Assembly: GCF_003293745.1 (NCBI RefSeq)
Contig: NZ_PTLZ01000003.1
Location: 245,208-309,207 of the forward strand
Source of the DNA: Herminiimonas fonticola
GTDB lineage: Bacteria; Pseudomonadota; Gammaproteobacteria; Burkholderiales; Burkholderiaceae_D
Direction: 5' to 3'
Length of the DNA stretch: 64,000 nucleotides
The translations under genes were made by a program, and so were the position numbers. The notes under the pieces are model-generated. The model was given only the letters and a program-made list of their open reading frames with translations, ran no database searches and was not told the DNA's origin. Of the stretch, positions 26,340 to 34,744 are shown piece by piece (position 1 is the first letter of the stretch; every line of letters starts with the position of its first letter).

Positions 26340-27805
26340 GCCGCTTTGCTCTCTCCAATCGGTCCGTTTAGTTCCGGCCGTTGTTGGGGCATCGGCCATA
26401 ACATGAGTGGTATTTCAGTCGGAAGCGGCTCGCTGCTCAGCTGTTTTTTCTGCTGCACTAAACCCGGACGCGCACCCAGCAAGTTGGCCGACTTGCGTCC
26501 GACTCGTATGTAGTGACGAAAACCTTTGCTGCACACGGTTTGCTCATCGAACAAATTGCGCAGATCAATCATCACCGGATCCGCCATATAAGCAGCAAGT
26601 TCGCCGAGATCACAATCGATGAATTGTTGCCAGTCGGTCAGTATCACAAGCGCATCTGCGCTCTTGACCGCATCGACAGCACTTGCTGTCATGCAGAGCC
26701 CAGGCAGCAAACGTGAGGCCTCAGCCGGCGAAGACGGATCGTAGGCTCTGATTTTTGCTCCCTGTTCGGTGAGCGCGCGGATCAAGTCTATGCTTGGGCT
26801 TTCGCGCACATCGTCAGTCTGTCCCTTGAACGTCAAGCCAAACACCGCCAGGCGCTTGCCAGAGACCGAGCCGCTGCAAGCGTTCTCGATTTTTTTCAGG
26901 ATTGCGTATTTGCGCTGTGTATTCGACTCGATTGCCGCATCGACGATGCGCATCGGTACGACATGCTCGGCTGCGGTCGCCTTCAATGCACGCGTGTCCT
27001 TGGGAAAGCACGAGCCACCCCATCCAGGCCCGGCTTTAAGGAAGGCGGCACCAATACGGTGGTCGAGGCCGATACCGGTTGCAACACGGTCCACGTCAGC
27101 CCCGACTATTTCGCACAGATCGGCGATTTCGTTGATGTAGCTGATCTTGATAGCAAGGAACGCATTGGCAGCATACTTGATCAATTCTGCGGTTTCGATC
27201 CCGGTCGTGAGTACATCGTAGCCAAGGTTCTCAAGCGGTGCATAGATGCGCCGCATAATCACAGCCGCCTGCTCATTCTCCGTGCCAAACACGATCCGAT
27301 CCGGGTGCATGAAGTCCTCAATTGCGGACCCTTCGCGCAGGAATTCCGGATTCGATGCGACGACCGCCATGTGCTGCTCTGGTACGCAATGCTTGATGAC
27401 GCGTTGCACTTCCCGATTGGTGCCAACCGGAACCGTCGATTTGATGACAATCACTGTGAAACGATCGACGTTCGATGCAATCTGTTCGGCCGCCGTCATG
27501 ACAAAGTGTAGGTCCGCACAGTCGGTACCCGGATGCGATGGTGTACCTACTGCAATGAATACTGCTTCGCGACCGCTTACGCTTCCCGGCAAATCCACAC
27601 TGAAGCGCAGATTGCCGCGCTTGACGTTGCGACTGACCAGTTCATCGAGACCTGGTTCATAGATCGGAATGCAACCGTTGTTCAGCGCATTGATCTTGCG
27701 TTCGTCGTTGTCGATGCAGATCACGTCGTGACCAAGATCCGCAAAACAAGCTCCGCTTACAAGCCCGACATAGCCAGTTCCAACAATAGCGATTCGTACG
27801 TTCAT
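26336..27805 (-). CDS. ugd: UDP-glucose 6-dehydrogenase
   Basis: The 489-residue protein starts with the NAD-binding GTGYVGLVSGACFADLG. It carries the catalytic cysteine at C266 in GGSCFPKDT, with K269 and D270 close by. It oxidises UDP-glucose to UDP-glucuronate with 2 NAD+ in the cytosol. It is about 45-50 residues longer than usual, with a Pro/Gln-rich tail of no known fold. Its stop overlaps the start of the GT2-GH26 gene by 4 nt, and its own start overlaps the galE stop by 4 nt. Confidence 0.95.
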   Translation of the reverse strand: MNVRIAIVGTGYVGLVSGACFADLGHDVICIDNDERKINALNNGCIPIYEPGLDELVSRNVKRGNLRFSVDLPGSVSGREAVFIAVGTPSHPGTDCADLHFVMTAAEQIASNVDRFTVIVIKSTVPVGTNREVQRVIKHCVPEQHMAVVASNPEFLREGSAIEDFMHPDRIVFGTENEQAAVIMRRIYAPLENLGYDVLTTGIETAELIKYAANAFLAIKISYINEIADLCEIVGADVDRVATGIGLDHRIGAAFLKAGPGWGGSCFPKDTRALKATAAEHVVPMRIVDAAIESNTQRKYAILKKIENACSGSVSGKRLAVFGLTFKGQTDDVRESPSIDLIRALTEQGAKIRAYDPSSPAEASRLLPGLCMTASAVDAVKSADALVILTDWQQFIDCDLGELAAYMADPVMIDLRNLFDEQTVCSKGFRHYIRVGRKSANLLGARPGLVQQKKQLSSEPLPTEIPLMLWPMPQQRPELNGPIGESKAA

Positions 27806-28854
27806 TTGATTCCCCTGGTTAGCGATTGAACTTTATTACCGACATAATTCTTTTCAGGTGTGCCAATTCGATGGCCTTTACGTTCTCCATTTTTAAGAAA
27901 CCAGGACACGGCCGTCTCAACGATAGGAACGATGCTGACGAAACGTGGTTGCCAACCGAGTACTTGTGCGGCGCGGTCGGCCCTTGCATACAAGGCGGGC
28001 GGGTCGCCCGGTCTACGTGCTGAATACAACAGAGGCACGTGTAAGTCGGTAGCAATTGCGACCGCACTGACTACAGCCCGCACCGACGTCCCATGGCCAG
28101 TCGAAAGGTTGAATGCGCTGCTGTTGCCACATGTATCGAGATGAATTATCGCGCGCATGTGCGCGTCTGCGAGATCGGTGACGTGGACATAGTCGCGCAC
28201 CGCAGTGCCATCCGGCGTTGGATAATCGGAACCAAACACGGAGAAGGGTAGGGCGGTGCCGAGTGCGGCACCGATTGCGAGCGGTATTGCATGGGTTTCA
28301 GGATCGTGGCGCTCACCAAGCTCCCCGTCAGGATCAGCACCGGCCGCATTGAAATAACGCAAAGCGATCCAGCGGATGCCATATGCTCGCTCATAGTCAG
28401 CGACCATACGTTCGATCGCGAGTTTCGTGAAACCGTAAGGGTTGACCGGTTGTTGCGGCGTGTCTTCGGAAATCGGCAGCACAGTAGGAATGCCATACGT
28501 TGCGCAACTTGAGGACAGCACAATGCGCGTCACACCGCGACGGCGCATTGCATCGAGCAGAGTCTGTGTCCCGGTGATATTGACCCGGTAATATCGACTC
28601 GGATCAGTGACCGATTCACCGACATAAGCGAGGGCCGCGAAATGAAGGACAGCATCGGGACGATAGTTGGCGAAGACCGCATCGAGTGCATCCGGGTCGA
28701 GGATGTCACCGATGTACAGGGGACCCCAACGCACCGCATCGGCATGACCCGATGATAGATTGTCGAAAACGATAGGAGTATGACCAGCCTGTGCGAGGGC
28801 TTTACAAGTGTGACTGCCGATGTAACCGGCACCGCCAGTAACAAGTATTCTCAT
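27802..28854 (-). CDS. galE: UDP-glucose 4-epimerase family protein
   Basis: The 350-residue short-chain dehydrogenase-type protein starts [17 protein letters not shown]. It has SSSCATYG (114-121) and the catalytic Y140-x3-K144 of UDP-hexose 4-epimerases. The family interconverts UDP-glucose and UDP-galactose. In this operon, next to a UDP-xylose synthase, it might act on UDP-xylose/UDP-arabinose or UDP-glucuronate instead; sequence alone does not decide. It overlaps both neighbours by ATGA, so expression is coupled. Confidence 0.9.
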   Translation of the reverse strand: MRILVTGGAGYIGSHTCKALAQAGHTPIVFDNLSSGHADAVRWGPLYIGDILDPDALDAVFANYRPDAVLHFAALAYVGESVTDPSRYYRVNITGTQTLLDAMRRRGVTRIVLSSSCATYGIPTVLPISEDTPQQPVNPYGFTKLAIERMVADYERAYGIRWIALRYFNAAGADPDGELGERHDPETHAIPLAIGAALGTALPFSVFGSDYPTPDGTAVRDYVHVTDLADAHMRAIIHLDTCGNSSAFNLSTGHGTSVRAVVSAVAIATDLHVPLLYSARRPGDPPALYARADRAAQVLGWQPRFVSIVPIVETAVSWFLKNGERKGHRIGTPEKNYVGNKVQSLTRGIK

Positions 28855-29852
28855 TTGGCGTGCTCCTTATCGAGCTGTGCCAACCACAGTTCGGTGCAGA
28901 AATAGGCGATCGTCGAGGAGAGTCCTTCCTTCAACGGAATCACCGGCTTCCAACTGAGTAGCGTATCGGCCAGGCCGATGTTCGGACGTCGCTGCTTCGG
29001 ATCGTCCACAGGTAGTGCGCGGACGGTGATCTTGGATGGTGAGCCTGTCATCTGAATGACGACTTCGGCTAGCTCACGCATCGTAAATTCGTCAGGGTTG
29101 CCGAGGTTGACCGGACCGGCGCTAACGGTCGCTGTGCGCATCAGTCTGAAAAAACCTTCAATCAGATCGCTCACATAACAGAACGAACGTGTTTGCGAGC
29201 CGTCACCATACAGTTCTAGCGGTTCACCAAGCAGCGCCTTGACAATGAAATTCGACACCACACGACCGTCGTGCGGATCCATGTGTGGGCCATAAGTATT
29301 AAAAATCCTTGCAATCCTGACGTCGACGCCATGCGTACGCTGATAGTCGCAGCAGAGTGTTTCTGCGGCACGTTTTCCTTCGTCATAACAGGCGCGCGGG
29401 CCGGTCGAATTCACCTGGCCGCGATAGCTTTCAACCTGCGGATGAATTTCCGGATCGCCGTATACCTCACTGGTGGATGCCTGGAACACGCGAGCCCCCG
29501 TTCTGTGCGCGAGATCCAGACAGTTCTTCATGCCCATCACGTTGGTCAGCATCGTATGTACGGGATCTAATTGATAACTGGGAGGGGAGGCGGGACATGC
29601 AAGATTCCAGATTTCATCGACATCAATCTGCGGCAGTTCAGTGGCGATGTCTGCCTCAATCAATGCAAAACGAGGTGAAGACCTCAGATGTGCAACATTC
29701 GAACGACGTCCAGTCATCAGATTGTCGACGCATACGACATGCGCGCCCTCTGCTATAAGCCGGTCGCAAACGTGGCTGCCGAGAAAGCCGGCTCCCCCGG
29801 TCACCATTACAACGGGATGAATACTCGATGGGCGCTGCCGTGTGATAGTCAT
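28851..29852 (-). CDS. UDP-glucuronate decarboxylase (UDP-xylose synthase)
   Basis: The ATG at 29852 has GAGGA just upstream and opens directly into the NAD-binding fold ([19 protein letters not shown]); longer frames upstream add unlike sequence. The 333-residue protein has the decarboxylase signature STSEVYGDP with E129, and the catalytic Y156-x3-K160. Other UXS hallmarks are [12 protein letters not shown] and [21 protein letters not shown]. It converts UDP-glucuronate to UDP-xylose. It is the first gene of the four-gene operon, although its substrate is made by the third gene, ugd. That implies end-product need for UDP-xylose or a mixed xylose/glucuronate polymer. Confidence 0.92.
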   Translation of the reverse strand: MTITRQRPSSIHPVVMVTGGAGFLGSHVCDRLIAEGAHVVCVDNLMTGRRSNVAHLRSSPRFALIEADIATELPQIDVDEIWNLACPASPPSYQLDPVHTMLTNVMGMKNCLDLAHRTGARVFQASTSEVYGDPEIHPQVESYRGQVNSTGPRACYDEGKRAAETLCCDYQRTHGVDVRIARIFNTYGPHMDPHDGRVVSNFIVKALLGEPLELYGDGSQTRSFCYVSDLIEGFFRLMRTATVSAGPVNLGNPDEFTMRELAEVVIQMTGSPSKITVRALPVDDPKQRRPNIGLADTLLSWKPVIPLKEGLSSTIAYFCTELWLAQLDKEHAK

Positions 29853-30282
29853 GATGTCCTCTTTTCTTACATTGGATGGGTTCGCAAGAGCACCTCGCAT
29901 TTCAAGGATGTGTCTAACGGAGTGCCTCAACCATAGATCTAATGACAACAGCGCTTCGGACAAAAGCTTGTCTATTTCCGACAGAAGAAGGTGGCGGATT
30001 TTGGAAGTTTCAGGATCGAAATGGCGGGAAATGCAAGCATGCAGTGACGCGCTTGAGTCTGTCGAAGTGCGCTTTTGAGAGGCAAACAGTTGGTCGCATG
30101 CGACGTGCACGCAAGATATTTGTGGAGAACATTTCTCACGGGTGACGAGATATTGCTTATCATCGCCATGTTAAAAATCGCTGATAAAAACTTCTTTAAT
30201 GTGTATAAATACAATTGCCTAAAATCGATATGAGCGAACGGCCCGAAAAACAGTAAAAGACTCACGACACAGAGGAGATGAA
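29853..30282. other. Divergent regulatory region between the uxs operon and the porin gene
   Basis: This 430-bp stretch holds the upstream regions of two divergent genes. Both have good ribosome sites at the edges (GAGGA before uxs, GAGGAG before the porin). An AT-rich part lies around 30160-30220. The minus-strand frame that extends upstream of uxs here does not look like protein. No clear operator was found. Confidence 0.5.
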
Positions 30283-31371
30283 ATGAGAAAAACATCAACG
30301 CTTTGCGCAGCCAGCCATATCGCATCGAAACTCGTGTTCATCATCAAGCCGCTAGCGGCCGTCATTCTGACCAGCGCCAGCATGGGAGCCGCACAGGCGC
30401 AAAACAACGTCACCATCTACGGTCGTGTCGTCGCCGGCGTCAATTATCAGAGCAACGTCGACACCCGCGGTGGCAGCAAATGGTCGATCGACGGCAATGA
30501 ATGGGGCACCAGCATGCTCGGCTTCAAGGGCAGTGAAGATCTGGGCGGCGGCACCCGAGCCTTCTTTACCCTGGAATCCGGTTTTGACGCCAGCACCGGT
30601 AGCATCAGCAGTGCCGGGCTGTGGTCGCGTCGTTCCTATCTCGGTTTGAGCGGTTCAGCCGGTACCCTCAAGATGGGTAAAGATATGGCGATTCAAAGCG
30701 ATCCGGTTTGGGCACTGGATCCCACGGGGCAGCAAGCCTTGAGCACTGCAACTCTGGTCAAGGGGCGCAGCTGGCTGCAAACCAATAATATGGTTAGCTA
30801 TACATCACCCAATTTTGGTGGTTTCACCGTAACCGGCATGCACGGTTTTGGCGAACAGGCTGGTTCGTTCACTAGAGGCAGCCGCGATGGTATTTCGCTA
30901 GCCTATGTGCAGCCGACTTATGAACTACGCGCCATCTATGATGTCCAGCGCGATGCAAACGGTGGCTACTCCAGTCTGTATCAGACGTCCAAGGAACTCA
31001 TCCTGGGCGGTACCGTGACGCTGGACAAGCTCAAACTGTTCGCCGGTTTCGAAAACCTGCGCGCGCCGAATGTAGTTGGTACTGATCCCGATCGCGCCAA
31101 TCTGTACTGGCTCGGCGCCAACTACCAGATCATCCCGGCACTGACATTGATCGCTGCGGCTTATCACACCAATGTCAATAAGGGAGTAGGTGATGCGAAC
31201 CTGTTCATGCTGGGCGGCAATTACAATTTATCCAAACGCACTCTGTTGTACGTAACCATTGGCACTGTGCGTAACAGTGCCAATTCCGATTTTTCGGTGG
31301 AGTACGGCGACGGGGGAATCGCAGGTCAGCGTCAGAACGCGTTCTACACAGGTATCAGCCACTCGTTCTAA
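30283..31371 (+). CDS. Outer-membrane trimeric porin (Burkholderiales Porin_4 type)
   Basis: The 362-residue protein follows GAGGAGATGAA and starts with a signal peptide ending at GAAQAQ. The mature N-terminus NNVTIYGRVVAGVNYQSNV and the GSEDLGGGTRAFFTLESGFD segment are classic for Bordetella and Burkholderia general porins. So are RRSYLGLSG and the C-terminal aromatic strand YTGISHSF. It should form a 16-strand trimeric pore for small hydrophilic solutes. It stands alone; a 9-C tract follows 30 bp after its stop. Confidence 0.92.
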   Translation: MRKTSTLCAASHIASKLVFIIKPLAAVILTSASMGAAQAQNNVTIYGRVVAGVNYQSNVDTRGGSKWSIDGNEWGTSMLGFKGSEDLGGGTRAFFTLESGFDASTGSISSAGLWSRRSYLGLSGSAGTLKMGKDMAIQSDPVWALDPTGQQALSTATLVKGRSWLQTNNMVSYTSPNFGGFTVTGMHGFGEQAGSFTRGSRDGISLAYVQPTYELRAIYDVQRDANGGYSSLYQTSKELILGGTVTLDKLKLFAGFENLRAPNVVGTDPDRANLYWLGANYQIIPALTLIAAAYHTNVNKGVGDANLFMLGGNYNLSKRTLLYVTIGTVRNSANSDFSVEYGDGGIAGQRQNAFYTGISHSF

Positions 31372-31401
31372 GGATAATTGTTGATTTGCTCGCAGAGTTA
31401 G

Positions 31402-31410
31402 CCCCCCCCC
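31402..31410 (+). repeat. Nine-C homopolymer just before a start codon
   Basis: Nine C occupy the six-to-fourteen-base position upstream of the ATG at 31417, where a ribosome binding site would be expected. Such tracts are prone to slipped-strand length change. A similar eight-C tract lies at 16583-16590. Confidence 0.7.
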
Positions 31411-31416
31411 TTTAAA

Positions 31417-32034
31417 ATGAGAAAATTCTTGGTACTACTGTTTTTGCTGGCCAGCGGCGCGGCGTCTGCGAACGAAAGCATCAGTGTCTGTTACAACTAC
31501 GGCTGTACTGACGAGGCGGCAGCACGGTTTTCGGAGCCACAACTGCGAACACTTGCAAAGAAGCTGCGCTCGGCGCGTTCTGCCGCGGAAGAACGCAAAG
31601 CCCTGGCCGATGTCATTGGTCAGCTGTATTACTGGGCCGGACAGCAAACACCCGTGTACGCGGACAAGGGTGGGAATGTGGCTGATGATGCGGTGAATGG
31701 CGCGATGGATTGCATAGACCATTCCACAACAACCACGCGCTTCCTCAAGATGCTGGAGCGTAGAAAGCTGTTGAGGTATCACGAAGTCGAGAACGTGGTG
31801 CGCCGTCGCCGGTTTTTCCTGTTTGAACATTTCTCGGCGATGATTGAGGAGCGTCCTCATCCCTTGCTGGCAAAGCCGGCTGATGATGGCATTTTGGATT
31901 TTTGGGACGAAGTAAAACCGCATCGATACGTGGTCGATAGCTGGTTCGTGAATAATGGCAAGCCGGCGGTGATTTTGCCTCTGGAAGACTGGACAGATGG
32001 AGCTGGTCCCAACTTGGAGCCAAGCCGTTATTAG
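31417..32034 (+). CDS. Conserved secreted protein of unknown function
   Basis: The 205-residue product starts with a signal peptide (MRKFLVLLFLLASGAASA), then SISVCYNYGCTDEAAARF. The mature protein has a GAMDCIDHSTTTTRFL segment, a basic VVRRRRFF stretch and a conserved-looking YVVDSWFVNNGKPAVILP near the end. I do not recognise a characterised family. The Cys/His/Asp pattern (NYGC, DCIDH) could indicate a small periplasmic enzyme, but that is speculative. The start lacks a purine-rich ribosome site because of the C tract. Confidence 0.65.
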   Translation: MRKFLVLLFLLASGAASANESISVCYNYGCTDEAAARFSEPQLRTLAKKLRSARSAAEERKALADVIGQLYYWAGQQTPVYADKGGNVADDAVNGAMDCIDHSTTTTRFLKMLERRKLLRYHEVENVVRRRRFFLFEHFSAMIEERPHPLLAKPADDGILDFWDEVKPHRYVVDSWFVNNGKPAVILPLEDWTDGAGPNLEPSRY

Positions 32035-32246
32035 AGGAGGGCGGCGATCTGCTGGCAGAGCGTGACGTTGGCTTCTTTACCGAAGTTCGCTGTAAACAAA
32101 GCTAGTTGAGAATACCTGCTGCTCAATGTCTCTCCGCTTAATCTGATGCACTTCAGTTGATTAGCATCCAAAACTGACCCACATTTAGAACACAATCCTA
32201 CTTACCAAAGTGAGTGTCATCATAAATTCGAGATCCGTTACAAAGC

Positions 32247-33071
32247 TTAGCTAAGGTCTTCGGTTTTCTGATAAATGACATGGTAGATGAAGCCCACAAA
32301 GACTGTACCACCCAGCAGATTCCCGGCTAAAACCGGGACAAGATTACTCAAAAAATCCAGCCATGTGATTGATGCAACCGCTTCATGTGTTGCCCCACCC
32401 AGCTGCAGAAGCATGGCCATCGGGATGAAATACATGTTTGCCACGCTGTGCTCGAATCCAGCCGCAACAAATGCAGAAATGGGAAACACAATCGCCACAG
32501 CTTTATCAACCACGCTGCGGCCGGCTAGAGCCATCCATACAGCTAGGCATACGAGCGCATTGCAAAGTACGCCTCTGAAAAAAGCCGTCCAGAAGGGCAT
32601 GCTGGTCTTTGCTCCAGCGATGTTGATGTATTCGCGGGCTATTGCACCTTGGTTCATGTCAGGGTGATGCGACAGATATACCAATAGGGCCAAGCCAATC
32701 GCGCCTATGAAATTTCCAAGACATACAATCAACCAACTTCGTAGTAATTCAACAGTCGAAATTTTCCGGTCCGCCCAAGCCATGACCAATAAATTGTTTC
32801 CGGTAAAGAGCTCCGCCCCCGCGATAATGACCAGAATTAACCCCAGCGCGAATGTCACGCCGCCAAGAACCTGCCGCGCCGCAAAACCGATTGTCGGATC
32901 AGATTTCACGACGACAAAGTACAGGGCGCCGAGACCGATGAAGGCACCGGCCAGGACTGCCAGCATCAGCATAGGCAACAATGGCAAACGCGCCTTCGCT
33001 ACGCCAACAGTGTCTACTTTTTCAGCAATCTCTTTCGGAGAAAAGGCATCAAAACCAAAAATTTCGTTCAT
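32247..33071 (-). CDS. Formate/nitrite transporter (FNT) family channel
   Basis: The 274-residue inner-membrane protein has six hydrophobic segments. It carries FNT signatures: GAFIGLGALYFVVV, LFTGNNLLVMAWADRKI, CLGNFIGA and AAGFEHSVANMYFIP. The family forms pentameric channels for formate, nitrite, hydrosulfide or acetate/lactate. Membership is clear but the substrate is not. It is transcribed alone, with GGGGTAAGAA before the ATG. Given the fermentation-like genes at 42-45 kb, a weak-acid export role is possible but only an inference. Confidence 0.88.
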   Translation of the reverse strand: MNEIFGFDAFSPKEIAEKVDTVGVAKARLPLLPMLMLAVLAGAFIGLGALYFVVVKSDPTIGFAARQVLGGVTFALGLILVIIAGAELFTGNNLLVMAWADRKISTVELLRSWLIVCLGNFIGAIGLALLVYLSHHPDMNQGAIAREYINIAGAKTSMPFWTAFFRGVLCNALVCLAVWMALAGRSVVDKAVAIVFPISAFVAAGFEHSVANMYFIPMAMLLQLGGATHEAVASITWLDFLSNLVPVLAGNLLGGTVFVGFIYHVIYQKTEDLS

Positions 33072-33444
33072 TTCTTACCCCGCAATTTTATGACTTATAC
33101 CCCAACGGCTCATAGTTGACTGAGCGGGCTGCTGCTTCCTTGCCAACATTGAATATCGAGCGCATTTGCGATGTATGCATGAAGATACGTTTAGGTTCTA
33201 TAACCACATAGTAAGTAGAACACTATGTATAGGAACACGTTGAGCCTGCTCCTGCTAACCCAGTCCTTATGAAATCAAGGGCTTAGCGACCACTCTTGCC
33301 TTCATCAAGCAAATTCACAAGCTTAATTTTCTAATTAGGCGCATTTCCCAAGCTAATTTTTCAAACGGGCCATACAAAGATAAGACTAAAGGAGTAAATT
33401 CGCTCTTTTTGAAATAGGAATATTGCGTCGGTGGACTTGATTTG
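33072..33444. other. Intergenic region upstream of the FNT and TetR genes
   Basis: The 400-bp space between the divergent FNT and TetR genes holds an inverted repeat, ACATAGT (33206-33212) and ACTATGT (33222-33228), about 135 bp before the FNT start. AT-rich DNA follows toward the TetR gene. No further gene is seen. Confidence 0.4.
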
Positions 33445-33462
33445 CTACCTACTAGTATGTAG
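33445..33462. promoter_or_regulatory. Operator-like palindrome before the TetR gene
   Basis: CTACCTACTAGTATGTAG is a near-perfect 18-bp palindrome, symmetric except for one base pair, ending 10 bp before the TetR start. A similar site lies at 34085-34103 before the next gene, so it is a good candidate for autoregulation. Confidence 0.6.
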
Positions 33463-33471
33463 AGTGGCGAA

Positions 33472-34044
33472 ATGAAGCCAAACAACACAGCCCAAGAAAT
33501 TCTAAATTGTGCCCGGTCTTTAATAGTTTTAGGGGGCTATAACGGATTCAGCTATGCAGATATTTCCAAGGTGGTTGGCGTACGAAACGCGACCATTCAT
33601 CATCATTTTGCAAGCAAGTCTATTCTGGTTCGCACACTCGTGACTAATTATCGAGAGGAAGTACAACTCGGTATGGCGGAATTAGAGCGCAATGTTCCGG
33701 AACCAGTTGAGCAGCTGCGCGCCTACATTCAGTATTGGGAGTCCTGCATCGCAGACAATACCGCTCCTTTTTGTGTATGTGCATTGCTTGCAACTGAGAT
33801 GCCAATTCTTCCCGAAGAAGTAGCGCTTGAAGTACGAACTCATTTTCGAACGCTATCGGCTTGGCTGGCCACGGTCCTGGAACGCGGTGTAGCACAAGGA
33901 AAAATTCGATTAACAACGTCAGCCAGAATTGAGGCTGAAAGTTTTATGGCTACGGTGCACGGCGCAATGCTCTCAGCACGTGCATACGGCGATGCAAAGA
34001 TATTCGGGGTAATCACGCATCCGTTGCTGAGCCGGATTTCCTAA
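33472..34044 (+). CDS. TetR/AcrR-family transcriptional regulator
   Basis: The 190-residue protein has an N-terminal TetR helix-turn-helix (GGYNGFSYADISKVVGVRNATIHHHFASKSIL), followed by a ligand domain with CVCALLATEMPILPEEV and WLATVLERGVAQGKI. TetR proteins usually repress themselves and a neighbouring gene until a small ligand binds. Matching palindromes before this gene and before the membrane-protein gene 116 bp downstream suggest exactly that pair as targets. It resembles regulators of the NemR/YcdC type; the ligand is unknown. Confidence 0.88.
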   Translation: MKPNNTAQEILNCARSLIVLGGYNGFSYADISKVVGVRNATIHHHFASKSILVRTLVTNYREEVQLGMAELERNVPEPVEQLRAYIQYWESCIADNTAPFCVCALLATEMPILPEEVALEVRTHFRTLSAWLATVLERGVAQGKIRLTTSARIEAESFMATVHGAMLSARAYGDAKIFGVITHPLLSRIS

Positions 34045-34084
34045 TCTGAAATCTCAAAAGCGGAACTCTATTTAGTCTCAATGC

Positions 34085-34103
34085 CTACCAACTAATAGGT
34101 ATG
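34085..34103. promoter_or_regulatory. Second TetR operator-like palindrome
   Basis: CTACCAACTAATAGGTATG shares the CTACC-x-ACTA-x-TA spacing of the site at 33445-33462 and is itself an inverted repeat (TACC/GGTA). It lies 57 bp before the start of the membrane protein. Confidence 0.55.
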
Positions 34104-34159
34104 CAATTGGAAACTTGTTTTTAGCGGCATCATTTGATCATTTTACGAAAGGAATCAAC

Positions 34160-34642
34160 ATGTTTGGAATAACGCCTCTAGGCTGGTTACATACACTTGG
34201 CAGCCTGCCTGCCATACCTTTAGCCATATATATGTTCGTCCGGCATGGTCGAATTACGCCCCGTAATGCTCTGGGTAAGGCCTACTTTATTTCGATGCTA
34301 ATCGGTGCGACTACGGTATTTCTTGTTGCGCATCAACCAGTGAGTTATGGCATTGGCATTGCTACGCTCTTGCTTTTGGTGACGGGGTACGGAATAGCAC
34401 ACCTTACTTACGTTGGGAGAGCAGCCGTTTATATCGAGACTGTTAGCCTTAGTCTTACGGCTTTCTTGTTGATGGTCCCAACTGTAAGCGAGACGTTACG
34501 CCGCGTTCCAGAAGGTCATCCGTTCGTGACTGACTTAAAATCTCCACTTCTCCTTGGTTCCCAGGGCGCTCTCTTGGTCATTCTTATCATCGGAGTGACT
34601 GCTCAAATAATGTTCTTGCGCCAGAAGAGTAAGTCCGTTTAG
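34160..34642 (+). CDS. Small integral membrane protein of unknown function, likely TetR target
   Basis: The ATG at 34160 has AAAGGA 6 nt upstream; an in-frame start at 34115 lacks one. The 160-residue product has about four or five hydrophobic segments, including GWLHTLGSLPAIPLAIYMF near the start and LLLGSQGALLVILIIGV near the end. A polar loop RRVPEGHPFVTD lies between two of them. I do not recognise a characterised family; DUF2306-like membrane proteins are one thing it might be. The paired palindromes tie it to the upstream TetR regulator. Confidence 0.65.
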   Translation: MFGITPLGWLHTLGSLPAIPLAIYMFVRHGRITPRNALGKAYFISMLIGATTVFLVAHQPVSYGIGIATLLLLVTGYGIAHLTYVGRAAVYIETVSLSLTAFLLMVPTVSETLRRVPEGHPFVTDLKSPLLLGSQGALLVILIIGVTAQIMFLRQKSKSV

Positions 34643-34669
34643 AAGAGCAGGGTTGTGCGAATCAACGAT

Positions 34670-34694
34670 ACATCGCCGACGGCGTAGGCGATGT
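34670..34694. terminator. Hairpin between convergent genes
   Basis: ACATCGCC (34670-34677) pairs with GGCGATGT (34687-34694) across a 9-nt loop. It lies between the convergent membrane-protein and MFS genes. No T run follows, so terminator function is uncertain. Confidence 0.35.
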
Positions 34695-34744
34695 AGGCCT
34701 AGGTGCCTAGCGTGATGACTTGCTTGGCTTCTCGTTCTAGCAGA

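Noticed and set aside
29853..30111. N-terminal extension of the UDP-glucuronate decarboxylase frame up to 30110
   Set aside because: The extra 86 residues do not resemble the family, and a GAGGA ribosome site points to the ATG at 29852.
32157..32170. Fnr-like sequence TTGATTAGCATCCA near the FNT gene
   Set aside because: It has a mismatch in the second half and lies downstream of the FNT stop codon, where it cannot act as that gene's promoter element.
34643..34744. Possible tRNA or other structured RNA in the hairpin-rich gap
   Set aside because: Only one 8-bp stem and a short palindrome are present; no cloverleaf or CCA-like end can be drawn.
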